A DNA stretch of 64,000 nt from Bacillus sp. FJAT-45037 (GCF_002797325.1 NZ_KZ454938.1:2306267-2370266); one strand, 5' to 3'; shown: positions 36,153 to 45,904, counted from the stretch's first letter. A program made the numbers and translations. Notes: a model not told the origin generated them from the letters alone.

Positions 36153-36326
36153 CTAGCTAAGTTGCTCCTCATTTGAGCTCTCTTCTTGATCGTTTTGCTG
36201 ATTCTTTTGAGGCTGTTTTGAATGTGTCTCATTTGTGCCTGCATAATAGGCATTCATGACTTGATCATGGACAGCATTCACACCTTCCTCGTCATACATC
36301 GAACCTGTTAACTTATGCTCTTTCAT
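36153..36326 (-). CDS. Small DUF4025-like protein (57 aa)
   Basis: ATG at 36324-36326 with GGAGAG 9 bases upstream; stop TAG at 36153-36155. The product begins MKEHKLTGSMYDEEGV and contains VHDQVMNAYYAGT, a pattern I associate with the small DUF4025 (YozQ-like) proteins of Bacillus. The C-terminal half is a Gln/Asn/Glu-rich low-complexity tail. It lies between argH and the SDR gene with its own terminator. Function unknown. Confidence 0.7.
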   Translation of the reverse strand: MKEHKLTGSMYDEEGVNAVHDQVMNAYYAGTNETHSKQPQKNQQNDQEESSNEEQLS

Positions 36327-36388
36327 GCGAAATCACTCTCCCTAATTGGCTTGTATTTCACATGTAGTATGCACTTGTTTAGGATCAT

Positions 36389-37792
36389 TTATGTTACTGA
36401 AACCGCACCTTCTTCTCCAGGCTGTAACAAGTTTTCTGCTTTTTTAATAGCGGATCGCACTTGATTAAATCCAGTTCCACCAGCACTGTTTCGACGCTCG
36501 ACAACGGTCTTAGGTTGGAGAACGGTAAAGATATCTTTTTCAAATAAGTCACTTGCCTTCTTATAATCATCCATCGACAAGTCTAACAAGTAGACATTTG
36601 CTTGAATAGCCTGTAAAACAAGCTTCCCCACAATCTCATGTGCCTCGCGAAATGGCATTCCTTTTGTGGCTAAATAATCGGCTAGCTCTGTTGCATTTGA
36701 AAAATCTTGATGAACAGCCTTCTCCATCGTTTCTGATTTAACTGTCATTGTTTCAATCATTCCAGCAAAAATTTTTAATGAACCTTTCACGGTTTCAACC
36801 GCATCAAACATGCCTTCTTTATCTTCTTGCATATCTTTGTTATACGCAAGAGGCAATCCTTTTAGAACGGTCAATAAAGAGAACAAGCTCCCGTAAACGC
36901 GACCTGTTTTCCCGCGAATCAATTCAGCCATATCTGGGTTTTTCTTTTGCGGCATAATACTACTGCCTGTGGCAAAACTGTCATCCATCTCAACAAATTG
37001 AAACTCTTGAGACGACCACAAAATTAACTCTTCACACAATCTTGAAAGATGCATCATTAACGTCGCTGAAGCACTCAAAAATTCAAGGATAAAATCACGG
37101 TCACTAACCGCATCTAAACTATTTTCATATAGTCCATCAAATCCTAACAATTCCGCTGTATATTGACGATCAATCGGAAATGTCGTTCCAGCCAACGCTC
37201 CTGCACCAAGCGGTGAAATATTCAATCGCTTTAAACTATCTTGATAGCGACTATAATCACGTTCAAGCATCCAAAAGTATGCGAGTAAATGATGTGCAAA
37301 TGAAATCGGTTGTGCTCTTTGAAGATGAGTATATCCTGGTACCAGTGTTTCGACATGCTGCTTCGCTTGATCTAATAGGGCAGTTTGTACCGATTTCACA
37401 GCCTCCATAATCTCTAATGTTTCGTGTCGTAAGTACATATGCATGTCTGTTGCGACTTGGTCGTTACGACTGCGTCCTGTATGCAACTTACCACCGACTG
37501 GTCCAATCTCATCAATCAAGAGTTTTTCAAGATTGAGGTGAATGTCTTCATTCTGAACAGAGAATATCAACTCACCTGCCTCCGCTTTCTTTTGCAACGT
37601 TTTAAGGCCTGTTTGAATTTGCTCCACTTCATCCATCGGGAGGATTCCACACTTTCCGAGCATCGTTACATGGGCCAAACTCCCCGTGATATCTTCGTGG
37701 ACGAGTTTCTGATCAAAACCGATCGATGCACCAAATGCATCGACCCATTCACTTGCTGATTTTGTAAAACGTCCTCCCCATAACTTACTCAC
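36389..37792 (-). CDS. argH: Argininosuccinate lyase
   Basis: Last step of arginine synthesis (argininosuccinate to arginine and fumarate). The GTG at 37790-37792 is chosen because GAAGGAGG lies 10 bases upstream and the product then starts [10 protein letters not shown], as in homologues (467 aa). The fumarase-superfamily signature [12 protein letters not shown] and the [12 protein letters not shown] motif are intact. The start overlaps the argG stop in a GTGA arrangement, so translation is coupled. Confidence 0.96.
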   Translation of the reverse strand: MSKLWGGRFTKSASEWVDAFGASIGFDQKLVHEDITGSLAHVTMLGKCGILPMDEVEQIQTGLKTLQKKAEAGELIFSVQNEDIHLNLEKLLIDEIGPVGGKLHTGRSRNDQVATDMHMYLRHETLEIMEAVKSVQTALLDQAKQHVETLVPGYTHLQRAQPISFAHHLLAYFWMLERDYSRYQDSLKRLNISPLGAGALAGTTFPIDRQYTAELLGFDGLYENSLDAVSDRDFILEFLSASATLMMHLSRLCEELILWSSQEFQFVEMDDSFATGSSIMPQKKNPDMAELIRGKTGRVYGSLFSLLTVLKGLPLAYNKDMQEDKEGMFDAVETVKGSLKIFAGMIETMTVKSETMEKAVHQDFSNATELADYLATKGMPFREAHEIVGKLVLQAIQANVYLLDLSMDDYKKASDLFEKDIFTVLQPKTVVERRNSAGGTGFNQVRSAIKKAENLLQPGEEGAVSVT

Positions 37793-39000
37793 AGTTTGAC
37801 TTCCTCCTTCTTTTTGTTCACCATGCTGTGTACTTTCGTCGGTAATCCCCAAAGTGAAATAAAACCGACTGCCGCATTATGATCAAATTCATCGTCTTTT
37901 GTATATGTTGCTAGCTTCTCATTATATAAAGAGAACTCTGATTTCCGTCCTTCGACAATCGCATGTCCTTTAAATAGTTTTACACGAACGACACCCGTGA
38001 CAGATTTTTGTGTTTCTTTTAAAAACGCAGCAATCGCAGGTTGAAGCGGCGAGAACCATAGCCCTTCATAAATTAATTCTGTGAATTTCTTTTCAACAAC
38101 TGGCTTAAAATGAGCAACTTCTTTAGGAAGAGTTAAATCTTCTAACTCTTTATGCGCTTTAATTAATGTCATCGCACCTGGACACTCATAGACCTCACGA
38201 GATTTAATTCCAACAAGACGGTTCTCGACATGGTCAATACGTCCAACCCCATGTTTGCCTGCTAGTTGATTCAAAGCTAGAATTAATTCATCTAATGGAT
38301 ACGCTTTACCGTCTAAGCTAATTGGTACACCTTGTTCAAATTCAATCTCAATGATATCGGCTATATCTGGCGTGTTCTCAAGTGCAGCTGTTAACTCATA
38401 TGCGCCCTCAGGTGGCGTTGCCCAAGGATCTTCAAGGACCCCACACTCATTACTACGTCCCCATAAGTTCTGATCAACAGAGTACGGATTATCTAAATCA
38501 ACTGGAATTGGAATGTTATGTTGTTTCGCATAAGCAATTTCTTCATCACGTGACCAACCCCACTCACGTACTGGGGCCAGCACCTCTAGGTCAGGATTTA
38601 GAGCTTGAATTGACACTTCAAACCGAACCTGGTCGTTCCCTTTTCCCGTGCACCCATGTGCAACCGCATCGGCACCAGTTTGTGCGGCAATCTCTACTAA
38701 TTTTTTCGAGATAAGCGGACGAGACAATGCCGAAACAAGTGGATATTTTTGTTCATATAATGCATGAGCTTGCAGAGCAGGAAGCACAAAGCCTTCTGCA
38801 TATTCTTTCTTTGCATCAATTGTATAAGATTGGATCGCTCCTACTTTTAAAGCTTTCTCTTTTATAAAGTCTAAATCTTTACCTTCGCCAACATCTAGGC
38901 CAACAGCAATAACATCATAGCCTTTATCTGCTAACCACTTGATTGCAACCGAAGTATCTAACCCGCCTGAATATGCTAATACAACCTTTTTGTTTTTCAT
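37789..39000 (-). CDS. argG: Argininosuccinate synthase
   Basis: Joins citrulline and aspartate using ATP. 403 residues, with the PP-loop-like [14 protein letters not shown] at residues 9-22, [14 protein letters not shown] (about 116-129) and the [14 protein letters not shown] segment. The ATG is preceded by GGGGGAAT. It is the first gene of the argGH operon, with arginine-box-like sequence upstream. Confidence 0.97.
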   Translation of the reverse strand: MKNKKVVLAYSGGLDTSVAIKWLADKGYDVIAVGLDVGEGKDLDFIKEKALKVGAIQSYTIDAKKEYAEGFVLPALQAHALYEQKYPLVSALSRPLISKKLVEIAAQTGADAVAHGCTGKGNDQVRFEVSIQALNPDLEVLAPVREWGWSRDEEIAYAKQHNIPIPVDLDNPYSVDQNLWGRSNECGVLEDPWATPPEGAYELTAALENTPDIADIIEIEFEQGVPISLDGKAYPLDELILALNQLAGKHGVGRIDHVENRLVGIKSREVYECPGAMTLIKAHKELEDLTLPKEVAHFKPVVEKKFTELIYEGLWFSPLQPAIAAFLKETQKSVTGVVRVKLFKGHAIVEGRKSEFSLYNEKLATYTKDDEFDHNAAVGFISLWGLPTKVHSMVNKKKEEVKL

Positions 39001-39047
39001 TTTTTATTCCCCCCTATATGAATATTAATACCGAAAGTATTATTTTT

Positions 39048-39066
39048 ATGCATAAATACGTATAAA
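39048..39066 (-). promoter_or_regulatory. Candidate ARG box upstream of argG
   Basis: ATGCATAAATACGTATAAA resembles the degenerate TNTGAATWWWWATTCANW-type sites of AhrC/ArgR and lies 48-66 bases before argG. A -35/-10 pair (TTGTCA, 17 bp, TAAAGT on the minus strand) lies further upstream. Confidence 0.3.
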
Positions 39067-39239
39067 ATGAGGTGAATCAATTTTGAATTCGCCTGTATAA
39101 AACCAAACAATTAACTTATTAATATACATAACACTTTATCAACGATTCTTCATTTTGACAAGAGTTTTTCAAAAAAATTTTTAGTTTTATGTTCAAAGTT
39201 ACACAACTTCGTTACAATAAAAAGAAAGGAGTGGTCGAT

Positions 39240-39560
39240 ATGAATGTAGAATTCATGTATGATCAAAGGCTTCACATACATTTACCCGTTCTTCATACTA
39301 GCTGGGACAACCTTGATTCTGACACACAAGGATATGTGTTAGAGAAGTGGGAAGAAAGTAGAGGAATCATTCCTGATCGAGTGAAAGAGCTAGAGATCGT
39401 AATCAATAAGAAACAGGCTGCCTTAGAGTCTGAAATGAATTTTGAACAGTCATGTATAATAAATAGCGAGATCTCTGAATTTGCTTCTAAGATTAATGAT
39501 CTATGGATTTGGTTTAGACTAGATCTCTCTCTTTCAGCACAACAAAAAAGCTCGCCTTGA
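39240..39560 (+). CDS. Hypothetical protein, 106 aa
   Basis: A soluble protein with an acidic, helical body (coiled-coil tendency about 40-75). AAAGGAG lies 8 bases before the ATG at 39240, which decides the start; an earlier in-frame ATG has no ribosome-binding site. I do not recognise a domain. It is the only plus-strand gene between ytpI and the NAD kinase. Its last codons and stop form part of the terminator hairpin of the convergent EcsC gene. Confidence 0.7.
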   Translation: MNVEFMYDQRLHIHLPVLHTSWDNLDSDTQGYVLEKWEESRGIIPDRVKELEIVINKKQAALESEMNFEQSCIINSEISEFASKINDLWIWFRLDLSLSAQQKSSP

Positions 39561-39579
39561 TGCCTAGATCAAGACGAGC
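39544..39579 (-). terminator. Terminator of the EcsC gene, overlapping the convergent gene end
   Basis: A 12-bp stem (GCTCGTCTTGAT with ATCAAGGCGAGC, one G-U) and six T on the minus strand. The hairpin includes the stop codon of the 106-aa plus-strand gene. Confidence 0.85.
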
Positions 39580-39589
39580 CTGTTCTGTT

Positions 39590-40426
39590 TTACCGATCGA
39601 TTCGTTCAATTAATAATCTTTTTTGATAGAATTTATGTGCTACTTCAATAACTTGTTGAGACAGTCGATAATTCAGACCTGCACCGACAGCCATACCAAT
39701 AAGAGGTAATCCTTGAATCATTTTTTTTCGAAGCATCGTAATGACAAAGCTTTTCGCAATTTGTCTGACGAAATGTTGTAGCCATTCTGGTTCAATTACT
39801 TCTCCTTCTCCCCCGTAAAAGACATCCTCTACATTATGTCCTTCTAGATCCGACCATAGCTTGTCCCAATGATGCGCTTGGAATGCTTTTGGTAAAGTTG
39901 CTAGGTGGAATAATTTTAAGGCGATCACCATCTCGTCGGGACGTTTTAAATCATAGCCATAAATACAAGCTATCTGTTGGATTGAACGCAAGTTAATGGC
40001 CACGGCTGCAGGTAAGTCGGCAGCTAGAAGAAACATCCCTCCCATCCCTGTCAATCCGCCTTGTGATAGTGATAACAATCGCTGCTTAGCCATCAATTGC
40101 TCGGTCATATAATTGAGTTGTTCCATCGATAAATCCCGCATATCAGAACTATCCACCACTGCGGGATCAAACACTTGCGCATATTGAATGATTCTCTTCT
40201 TTACCTCTTCATGAGACCTGGTATTTTGTAACCAGGCATGTAAATGAATAAACAAATGATCAAGTTGACGTACAACCTTCTCTTTACGAGTTGGACCTAA
40301 CTGCTCAAATAACTTATCAGACCATTTTAAATACGTATATTCTACATCCGTCGGTTCATAGTCAAAATATGTTCTTTCCCATTCTCGTATAGACTCTAGA
40401 CGATGTTGCTCTTTGCTCTTTGTCAT
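39590..40426 (-). CDS. EcsC family protein
   Basis: A 278-residue EcsC-domain protein. The hallmark is the central Gly-rich, hydrophobic LSQGGLTGMGGMFLLAADLPAAVAIN region (about 135-160, broken here for length), then RSIQQIACIYGYDL. A second hydrophobic patch, IQGLPLIGMAVGAGLNY, follows near 240. EcsC is encoded with the EcsAB ABC transporter in B. subtilis, but this paralogue stands alone. Function unknown. It lies 32 bases downstream of the YhaM-like gene and is probably co-transcribed with it. Confidence 0.85.
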   Translation of the reverse strand: MTKSKEQHRLESIREWERTYFDYEPTDVEYTYLKWSDKLFEQLGPTRKEKVVRQLDHLFIHLHAWLQNTRSHEEVKKRIIQYAQVFDPAVVDSSDMRDLSMEQLNYMTEQLMAKQRLLSLSQGGLTGMGGMFLLAADLPAAVAINLRSIQQIACIYGYDLKRPDEMVIALKLFHLATLPKAFQAHHWDKLWSDLEGHNVEDVFYGGEGEVIEPEWLQHFVRQIAKSFVITMLRKKMIQGLPLIGMAVGAGLNYRLSQQVIEVAHKFYQKRLLIERIDR

Positions 40427-40458
40427 CGTTACTCACCTTCTTCTGCTATCTTTTCTAG

Positions 40459-41403
40459 TTATGATTTAGGATGAAACATTTTCCGCTTAAAAAGTGGTGA
40501 ATAGACCCACTCTTCTTCTGTTCTTTCATGGAGCATCTCAATTGCATGCAGCTTTGTATTCAGCTGTTTAAGAGACGCAAATAAGATAGCCTCTGCTGTT
40601 TTTTCTGATACCGCACTCCCATAGCCAGTTTCTACTTCGCCATTTTGACTCAAAAGAAGATGCTTCAATGCTATTACTTCTACATCATTCTCTGAAATTC
40701 CTGCCTCTCTCGCGGCATCATTAATCATCTCAATGCCAAGTACTAGGTGACCCATTAATTCACCGCTCGTCGTATAATCAGGAGCCACAACATCACGCAA
40801 TGCTTTTGTTTTACCAATATCAGATAACATACATGCAGTAAGGACTAGATCACGGTTCACATAAGGATAAAGTGGCAACAACTGATACGCTGCTTGAGCG
40901 AGTTGCACAATTTGGTGTAGCAACCCTGCATAGTACGCATGATGATACATCTTTGAAGCAGGCAATGTCGTTATCCGTTCTCGCACTTGACGCCTAGAAA
41001 ACAATTGTTTCATGATCGTCCGTAAAATTGGAGACGTGATTTCCTCCATCATCATTCGCAATTCTTGCCATAAATCTTCCCGCGAAATTCCTCTTCTCGA
41101 AATAAGCTCACTCACCAACACATCATCTTCAGGTGTGACTAGACGAACGCGAGACAGTTTTAACAACTTTTTTTGTTTATAGGTAACAACAACACCTTCT
41201 CCTTTAATCAACACTTTTGGCTGGAGTTGCTCCTTTTGTTCTAGTGTAAGGTCCCATAACTGAGCTGGGACGAGCTCTAAATTCCGTTCAAGCAATAGCG
41301 TTGCGTACTCACTTCCGTTTGAAGCTTGCCTGAACTCGCGCTCTCGAATTAAAAAGAAGTCTGTCACCTTCTCCCCATCTTGCGCCTCTAAAAATAGAGC
41401 CAT
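40459..41403 (-). CDS. YhaM-like OB-fold/HD protein with lost metal ligands
   Basis: 314 residues, exactly the length of the 3'-5' exoribonuclease YhaM. The N-terminal OB fold (about 1-90, with AQLWDLT) is followed by an HD-type helical domain. The first histidine pair is kept (HH154-155), but the HD signature reads SDIGK (Ser194-Asp195) where YhaM has HDLGK. LSHHG reads LSQNG (253-254), and the final Asp of the IDNLDAK segment is replaced (LKQLNTK, about 278-284). It is therefore probably a catalytically dead paralogue, perhaps a nucleic-acid-binding regulator. The ATG has GGGGGAG 5 bases upstream; a further upstream in-frame start is unlikely. Confidence 0.8.
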   Translation of the reverse strand: MALFLEAQDGEKVTDFFLIREREFRQASNGSEYATLLLERNLELVPAQLWDLTLEQKEQLQPKVLIKGEGVVVTYKQKKLLKLSRVRLVTPEDDVLVSELISRRGISREDLWQELRMMMEEITSPILRTIMKQLFSRRQVRERITTLPASKMYHHAYYAGLLHQIVQLAQAAYQLLPLYPYVNRDLVLTACMLSDIGKTKALRDVVAPDYTTSGELMGHLVLGIEMINDAAREAGISENDVEVIALKHLLLSQNGEVETGYGSAVSEKTAEAILFASLKQLNTKLHAIEMLHERTEEEWVYSPLFKRKMFHPKS

Positions 41404-41502
41404 AGCCGCTCCCCCTCTAACTTCTTTCTCATTGTCTATATGTACTCTTAACTGTCTATCTATATGATAGCTTGTTTTGAGGCATGAAGTAAAATGTATG
41501 GA

Positions 41503-41544
41503 TATAAAAATAAGCACTGCTCACAATCGATGTAAGCAATGCTT
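41503..41544 (-). terminator. Terminator of ackA
   Basis: A 13-bp stem with G-U pairs (AAGCATTGCTTAC with GTGAGCAGTGCTT) and ATTTTTAT on the minus strand. Confidence 0.85.
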
Positions 41545-41556
41545 GTAGTTATTGGA

Positions 41557-42744
41557 TTATTGAGAAAGACGCACTGTATCACGTGCAATCATAACTTCTT
41601 CATTCGTTGGGATAATGATTACTTTAACTGGTGAGTGAGGGTAGTTAATAAACGCCTCTTTCCCACGTACTTGGTTAAGAGCTGGATCCCAGTAAACGCC
41701 CATGAATTCTAAGCCTTTTAATACACGCTCACGAATCACGTCACTGTTTTCACCAATACCAGCTGTGAAGATGATCGCATCGACGCCACTCATACGTGCT
41801 GCGTAAGAACCGATATACTTATGAATACGTGATGTGAACACTTCAAGAGCTAGCTCCGCGCGCTCATTACCAGCTTCTGCTTCACTTTCGATGTCACGTA
41901 GGTCACTTGAGAAACCAGACACACCGAGAAGTCCACTTCTCTTATTTAGAGTGTCAAGAACACCTGTTGCATCTTGTCCTGTTTTTTCCATAATGTATGG
42001 AATTAAAGCAGGGTCAATGTTACCAGAACGTGTTCCCATTGTCACACCTGCAAGTGGTGTGAAGCCCATTGATGTATCGATTGATTTTCCACCTTCAATA
42101 GCCGCAATACTTGCACCATTACCAAGGTGACAAGAAAGTAAGCGAAGTTGTTCAATCGGACGATCTAATAATTCAGCAGCACGCTCTGATACATACTTAT
42201 GAGATGTTCCGTGGAAACCATATTTACGGATTCCAAAATCAGTATAGTATTCATATGGCAAGCTATATAAGAAAGAGCTCTCAGGCATTGTCTGATGGAA
42301 CGCTGTATCAAATACCGCTACAGCTGTAACATTCGGTAATACTTCTTTGAATGCACGAATTCCAACTAGGTTCGCTGGGTTATGAAGAGGCGCTAATTCA
42401 GACATCTCATCAATTCCTGCTAACACTTCGTCTGTAATTAATACTGAATCGTTGAACTTCTCTCCACCATGTACTACACGATGACCGATTCCATCGATTT
42501 CATCAAGAGATGAGATGATGTTTAATCCAGTTAATTTTTCAAGTAGGATTTTTACAGCTACTGAGTGATCTGGAATATCTGTTGTCTCTTTATGCTTTTC
42601 TCCATTTACTTCAATTGTAAATACACCGTCACCAAGACCAATACGCTCAACTAAACCTTTTGTTAATACTTCTTCTTCAGGCATTGTTAGTAATTGGAAT
42701 TTTAATGATGAGCTACCAGCATTAATCGCAATAATTTTCGCCAT
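41557..42744 (-). CDS. ackA: Acetate kinase
   Basis: Makes ATP and acetate from acetyl phosphate in overflow metabolism. 395 residues of the ASKHA fold: N-terminal [21 protein letters not shown], the phosphate loop [23 protein letters not shown] and [13 protein letters not shown]. The ATG follows GGGAGCTGTC. Upstream are a good promoter and cre-like sites, consistent with the CcpA activation known for B. subtilis ackA. Confidence 0.97.
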   Translation of the reverse strand: MAKIIAINAGSSSLKFQLLTMPEEEVLTKGLVERIGLGDGVFTIEVNGEKHKETTDIPDHSVAVKILLEKLTGLNIISSLDEIDGIGHRVVHGGEKFNDSVLITDEVLAGIDEMSELAPLHNPANLVGIRAFKEVLPNVTAVAVFDTAFHQTMPESSFLYSLPYEYYTDFGIRKYGFHGTSHKYVSERAAELLDRPIEQLRLLSCHLGNGASIAAIEGGKSIDTSMGFTPLAGVTMGTRSGNIDPALIPYIMEKTGQDATGVLDTLNKRSGLLGVSGFSSDLRDIESEAEAGNERAELALEVFTSRIHKYIGSYAARMSGVDAIIFTAGIGENSDVIRERVLKGLEFMGVYWDPALNQVRGKEAFINYPHSPVKVIIIPTNEEVMIARDTVRLSQ

Positions 42745-42812
42745 GTTAAGACAGCTCCCTTTTCCTTCGATTTATTTCATTTGACTATCATACTTGATAT
42801 CAATACCTTTCC

Positions 42813-42841
42813 ATTTAAGCACCCTGAAAATACCTTTTCAA
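42813..42841 (-). promoter_or_regulatory. Promoter of ackA
   Basis: Minus strand TTGAAA, 17 bp, TTAAAT, about 70 bases before the start codon. Confidence 0.6.
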
Positions 42842-42862
42842 GTAAAATCGCCAAATTTCGTC

Positions 42863-42906
42863 TTGTTTCGCTTAAATTCTTTATATTCAGATTTGAAACC
42901 GCTTTA
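42863..42906 (-). promoter_or_regulatory. Two cre-like sites upstream of the ackA promoter
   Basis: AAAGCGGTTTCA (within 42893-42906) and TTTAAGCGAAACAA (42863-42878) resemble the CcpA consensus around AA-CG. The nearer one lies at about -60, the position used for CcpA activation of B. subtilis ackA. Confidence 0.4.
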
Positions 42907-42954
42907 TTGAAGGTTCAGTTTGTCAGGTGAACCATACAACGAGCTAACATTCCC

Positions 42955-42998
42955 AAAAAAAGCCTGTTGCTACGAAATTATAGCAACAGGCTTTTTTT
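42955..42998 (-). terminator. Terminator of ytxK
   Basis: A 12-bp perfect stem (AGCCTGTTGCTA with TAGCAACAGGCT) flanked by A- and T-runs on the two sides. Confidence 0.93.
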
Positions 42999-43994
42999 CT
43001 ATAGTCCTAGCTCTTTTTCAAACCATTTATTGATCTGGTTCATCATGTCACTCAATGCATCTTTTTTTCCAAATGAAGGCAATTCAGCTAATAACGCTTG
43101 CTTAGGTTGCTTCACATCTTTTCCTTGTTTTTGAAGCATTAAAATACTTTTTCCATGCTTTTCTGATGTAAACATCGTTTTCGGTAATTGGAGCAACCCA
43201 TGTATGCTCGTATGCTCCTTTAAGTAGGCATGAAGCTTCGGAGCTTGCTCACTTTCAAATAAGAAATTAGGGATGACAAAAAATAAGAAGCCACCCTCTT
43301 TCACACGATTAATACCTCGCTCAATCATCAAGTGATGAATGTAAGAGTGCCCCTCATCAGCTTTTAAATCATACTCTTTTGCAATAGTGTCATGTGGGTA
43401 ATAACCGATGGGTAGGTCCGTGACGATAAGGTCGACCTCAGGAAATTCAATTGGCTCTATACTGTCCTTGTGGAACAACTCCATTTCAATTTCTTGCAAG
43501 TTCGAGCTGACAAATGCCAGTTTTAATAACGTTTCATCGACTTCGAATCCGAAGCCTTTTGCCGGGTTGGCTGATTGGTTTAACAAAGCTGTTGCAAGAT
43601 TTCCAGAACCAGCGGCTAAATCAAGCATCGAATAGCCCTCTTTTTTACTAGCTGTGACTTTATTCACTAAGTAACTTAAGAATAGGCATACAGCATCTGG
43701 GGTCATCGAATGATTCGGCTGAGTTGCGCCTTTCATCCCTTTTAATACTGTTAATTGATAGGCTTTGCGGATATCCTCTTTTGATAGCTCTTCAAGGGAC
43801 ACCTCTTGAATGAGATCACGTAGTTGGTCTTTTACTTCTTGAGTAACTACTTGAACAACGTCTCCTTGGAATAGGTTCTCTCCCATTTCAGCTAAACCTT
43901 CAAGATAGGTAAACGACTCTTTCTCCTCAAGCAAAGTAGCTCCTTTGTCCAAACATCGAAAGAGCTCTTCCATTTTCGAATTCATTATACTCAT
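42999..43994 (-). CDS. ytxK: Class I SAM-dependent methyltransferase YtxK
   Basis: A 331-residue N6-adenine-methyltransferase-like protein. The SAM motif MLDLAAGSGNLATALL is near residue 120. The catalytic NPPY-type motif reads TDLPIGYYPHD (about 190), as I recall for YtxK. The N-terminal 80 residues are helical. Its substrate (DNA, RNA or protein) is unknown. The start at 43992-43994 is chosen by AGGAG 9 bases upstream. It lies between tpx and ackA, as in B. subtilis. Confidence 0.9.
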   Translation of the reverse strand: MSIMNSKMEELFRCLDKGATLLEEKESFTYLEGLAEMGENLFQGDVVQVVTQEVKDQLRDLIQEVSLEELSKEDIRKAYQLTVLKGMKGATQPNHSMTPDAVCLFLSYLVNKVTASKKEGYSMLDLAAGSGNLATALLNQSANPAKGFGFEVDETLLKLAFVSSNLQEIEMELFHKDSIEPIEFPEVDLIVTDLPIGYYPHDTIAKEYDLKADEGHSYIHHLMIERGINRVKEGGFLFFVIPNFLFESEQAPKLHAYLKEHTSIHGLLQLPKTMFTSEKHGKSILMLQKQGKDVKQPKQALLAELPSFGKKDALSDMMNQINKWFEKELGL

Positions 43995-44012
43995 CACTTT
44001 CAACTCCTATTT

Positions 44013-44052
44013 AAAAAAGGGCCACCTACTATAAAGCATAGGATTGACCCTT
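44013..44052 (-). terminator. Probable terminator of tpx
   Basis: An interrupted stem (AAGGG..CA..CCTAT with ATAG..GGTG.CCCTT) and a TTTTTT run on the minus strand, overlapping the ytxK upstream region. Confidence 0.55.
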
Positions 44053-44064
44053 GATCTAGCATCA

Positions 44065-44565
44065 TTATTTTGCTTCTTTAGCAGCGTTAATTGCCGCTTC
44101 GTAATCTGGGTGATTCGTCGCCTCAGATACATATTCAGCATATGTTACAACGTCATTAGAATCAATAACGAAAACAGAACGAGCTAATAAACGAAGCTCT
44201 TCGATGGCCACACCAAACGCTTGTCCAAACGATAAGTCACGGTGATCTGATAATGTTTGAACATTTTCAATTCCTGCCGCTGCACACCAACGCTTTTGTG
44301 CAAATGGTAAATCAACGCTAACCGTTAAAACTTCCACATTGCCAAGTGAAGCTGCTTCTTCATTGAACTTACGTGTTTGCTGGTCACATACTCCAGTATC
44401 GATCGATGGAACGACGCTAATTAAACGAACCTTGCCTTTTGTATCAGCTAACGTTACTTCAGATAAATCATTTGCTAACACCTTAAAATCTGGTGCTACT
44501 GCTCCCACCTTTACTTCTTTACCAAGTAAAGTAACAGGGTTTTGTTTAAATGTAATTTTCGCCAT
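44065..44565 (-). CDS. tpx: Thiol peroxidase Tpx
   Basis: An atypical 2-Cys peroxiredoxin that reduces hydrogen peroxide and alkyl peroxides with thioredoxin. 166 residues, with the peroxidatic Cys60 in [12 protein letters not shown] and the resolving Cys in RWCAAAG (about residue 94). The N-terminal [11 protein letters not shown] hairpin is typical. GGAGGA precedes the ATG. It is monocistronic or co-transcribed weakly with ytxK. Confidence 0.96.
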   Translation of the reverse strand: MAKITFKQNPVTLLGKEVKVGAVAPDFKVLANDLSEVTLADTKGKVRLISVVPSIDTGVCDQQTRKFNEEAASLGNVEVLTVSVDLPFAQKRWCAAAGIENVQTLSDHRDLSFGQAFGVAIEELRLLARSVFVIDSNDVVTYAEYVSEATNHPDYEAAINAAKEAK

Positions 44566-44670
44566 GGTTTATCCTCCTAATCGTCTCTCGATTATGTACG
44601 TATTCATCATACACGAGCAGAAGATAAAAATTCAAGTAACAACCTTAGATCTCTACACTTGGTAAAGCAC

Positions 44671-44699
44671 AAAAAAAGAATGGGGGGAACCCATTCTTT
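44671..44699 (-). terminator. Terminator of ytfJ, overlapping its stop codon
   Basis: A 10-bp perfect stem (AAAGAATGGG with CCCATTCTTT) and seven T on the minus strand. The last ytfJ codon lies within the hairpin. Confidence 0.9.
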
Positions 44700-45168
44700 A
44701 AATTGGTGGTTGATCTTGTCGCTGTTGATACTGGGTATTCGGTGTATGTGTTTGATGGGTTTCTTTTTGTGTCGTATCCATCTTCATCATTTGTTGAATC
44801 TTGTCTACGACTTGAGGGGCAAAATCGAGAAGTTTTTCATAAAGATGTGTACTACTATCCAGATGGACCATTTTCACACCCGAACTTCCTACTACTAAAA
44901 ATGCAATTGGGGTAATTGATACACCACCACCGCTACCGCCACCAAACGGGTGCTTATCCGCATGACCTTCTGAGCTAGATGGACGATGTTGCTCGATCAC
45001 AAATTCACTACCACCAGCAGCAAACCCGAAGCCCACTTTAGAGACAGGCATAATAACGCTCCCATCAGGGGTTTCTACAGGGTCACCGATGATCGTGTTT
45101 ACATCGACCATTTCTTTCAAATTCTCCATAGCTGTCTTCATTAACCCTTGAATCGGATGATCAGACAT
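44698..45168 (-). CDS. ytfJ: Spore protein YtfJ (GerW family)
   Basis: A 156-residue GerW-family protein required for germination responses in B. subtilis. The conserved core MENLKEMVDVNTIIGDPVET is followed by VGFGFAAGGSEF, the glycine-rich FGGGSGGGVSITPIAFLVV, and a Gln/Thr-rich tail. It has no signal peptide. It lies 21 bases after ytfI, which is expected to be in the same sporulation operon. GGAGGGA precedes the ATG. Confidence 0.92.
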   Translation of the reverse strand: MSDHPIQGLMKTAMENLKEMVDVNTIIGDPVETPDGSVIMPVSKVGFGFAAGGSEFVIEQHRPSSSEGHADKHPFGGGSGGGVSITPIAFLVVGSSGVKMVHLDSSTHLYEKLLDFAPQVVDKIQQMMKMDTTQKETHQTHTPNTQYQQRQDQPPI

Positions 45169-45189
45169 TTCTATTCCCTCCTTTATTTG

Positions 45190-45855
45190 TTACATGCTTT
45201 GCTCGACGGATGGACCTGTATTCGACTTAGGCCTACGTCTCCAATGCATAACGATCAAAAGACCTACAAAAATAGCATGCCCGATCCGAAACGTAAACAT
45301 GCAAGAAAAATAGGTACGAGAAATCATTCCTTGAAAATGAGGGGTAATAGAGAGATCTGGCATCCTATGTACCTTTACATGATTGGCAATCAATCCGTAG
45401 AATGATCCCTTTAGTGCCCATAACAGACCCGTCACTGAACCTGTTGTAGCAGCATCGCCTATGCCAATTTCTGAGTACCAATGAAATCGGTACAGGTGAA
45501 TATGTCTACAAAAACGTCTAATGATTCGGTTTAAGCCAATGATATGTCGAAACCATCTTTCCGCTAAGTGAATGTCATGCATAATCGTTTGCACAGTGAT
45601 TTTTTTATCTTTCTTTGTTTTATGTCCTCCCACACTCTCCTCTTCCTCAACCACAATGGCAGGAGATTCTTCATTAATTTTTATTAACGGGGCTTCAAAG
45701 GTATACACTCTCATCCACCATACATGCACGGCTACCTCAAGTAAATCATCATCCTTTATATGTTTGTAGGTGATGTCGACTTTCACCTTCGTGATAAACA
45801 AAAGAATCATGAGTGCGAGCAAACATCCTACGATACTAAGAAACCAAATCATCAT
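45190..45855 (-). CDS. ytfI: DUF2953 protein YtfI
   Basis: A 221-residue protein with one N-terminal transmembrane helix (about 4-25) and a second hydrophobic segment near the C-terminus (about 190-205). The central HIHLYRFHWYSEIGIGDAATTG region is the DUF2953 signature. It is paired with ytfJ in Bacillus genomes and is sporulation-associated. Function unknown. The ATG has AAGGAG upstream. Confidence 0.88.
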   Translation of the reverse strand: MMIWFLSIVGCLLALMILLFITKVKVDITYKHIKDDDLLEVAVHVWWMRVYTFEAPLIKINEESPAIVVEEEESVGGHKTKKDKKITVQTIMHDIHLAERWFRHIIGLNRIIRRFCRHIHLYRFHWYSEIGIGDAATTGSVTGLLWALKGSFYGLIANHVKVHRMPDLSITPHFQGMISRTYFSCMFTFRIGHAIFVGLLIVMHWRRRPKSNTGPSVEQSM

Positions 45856-45904
45856 AAACTCCTTTATGGAAATAAATAGTTAATGATTCTATCGTTTCCT
45901 CGAA

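Noticed and set aside
44659-44915. Plus-strand frames at the end of ytfJ
   Set aside because: Shadows of ytfJ and its terminator, with no RBS.
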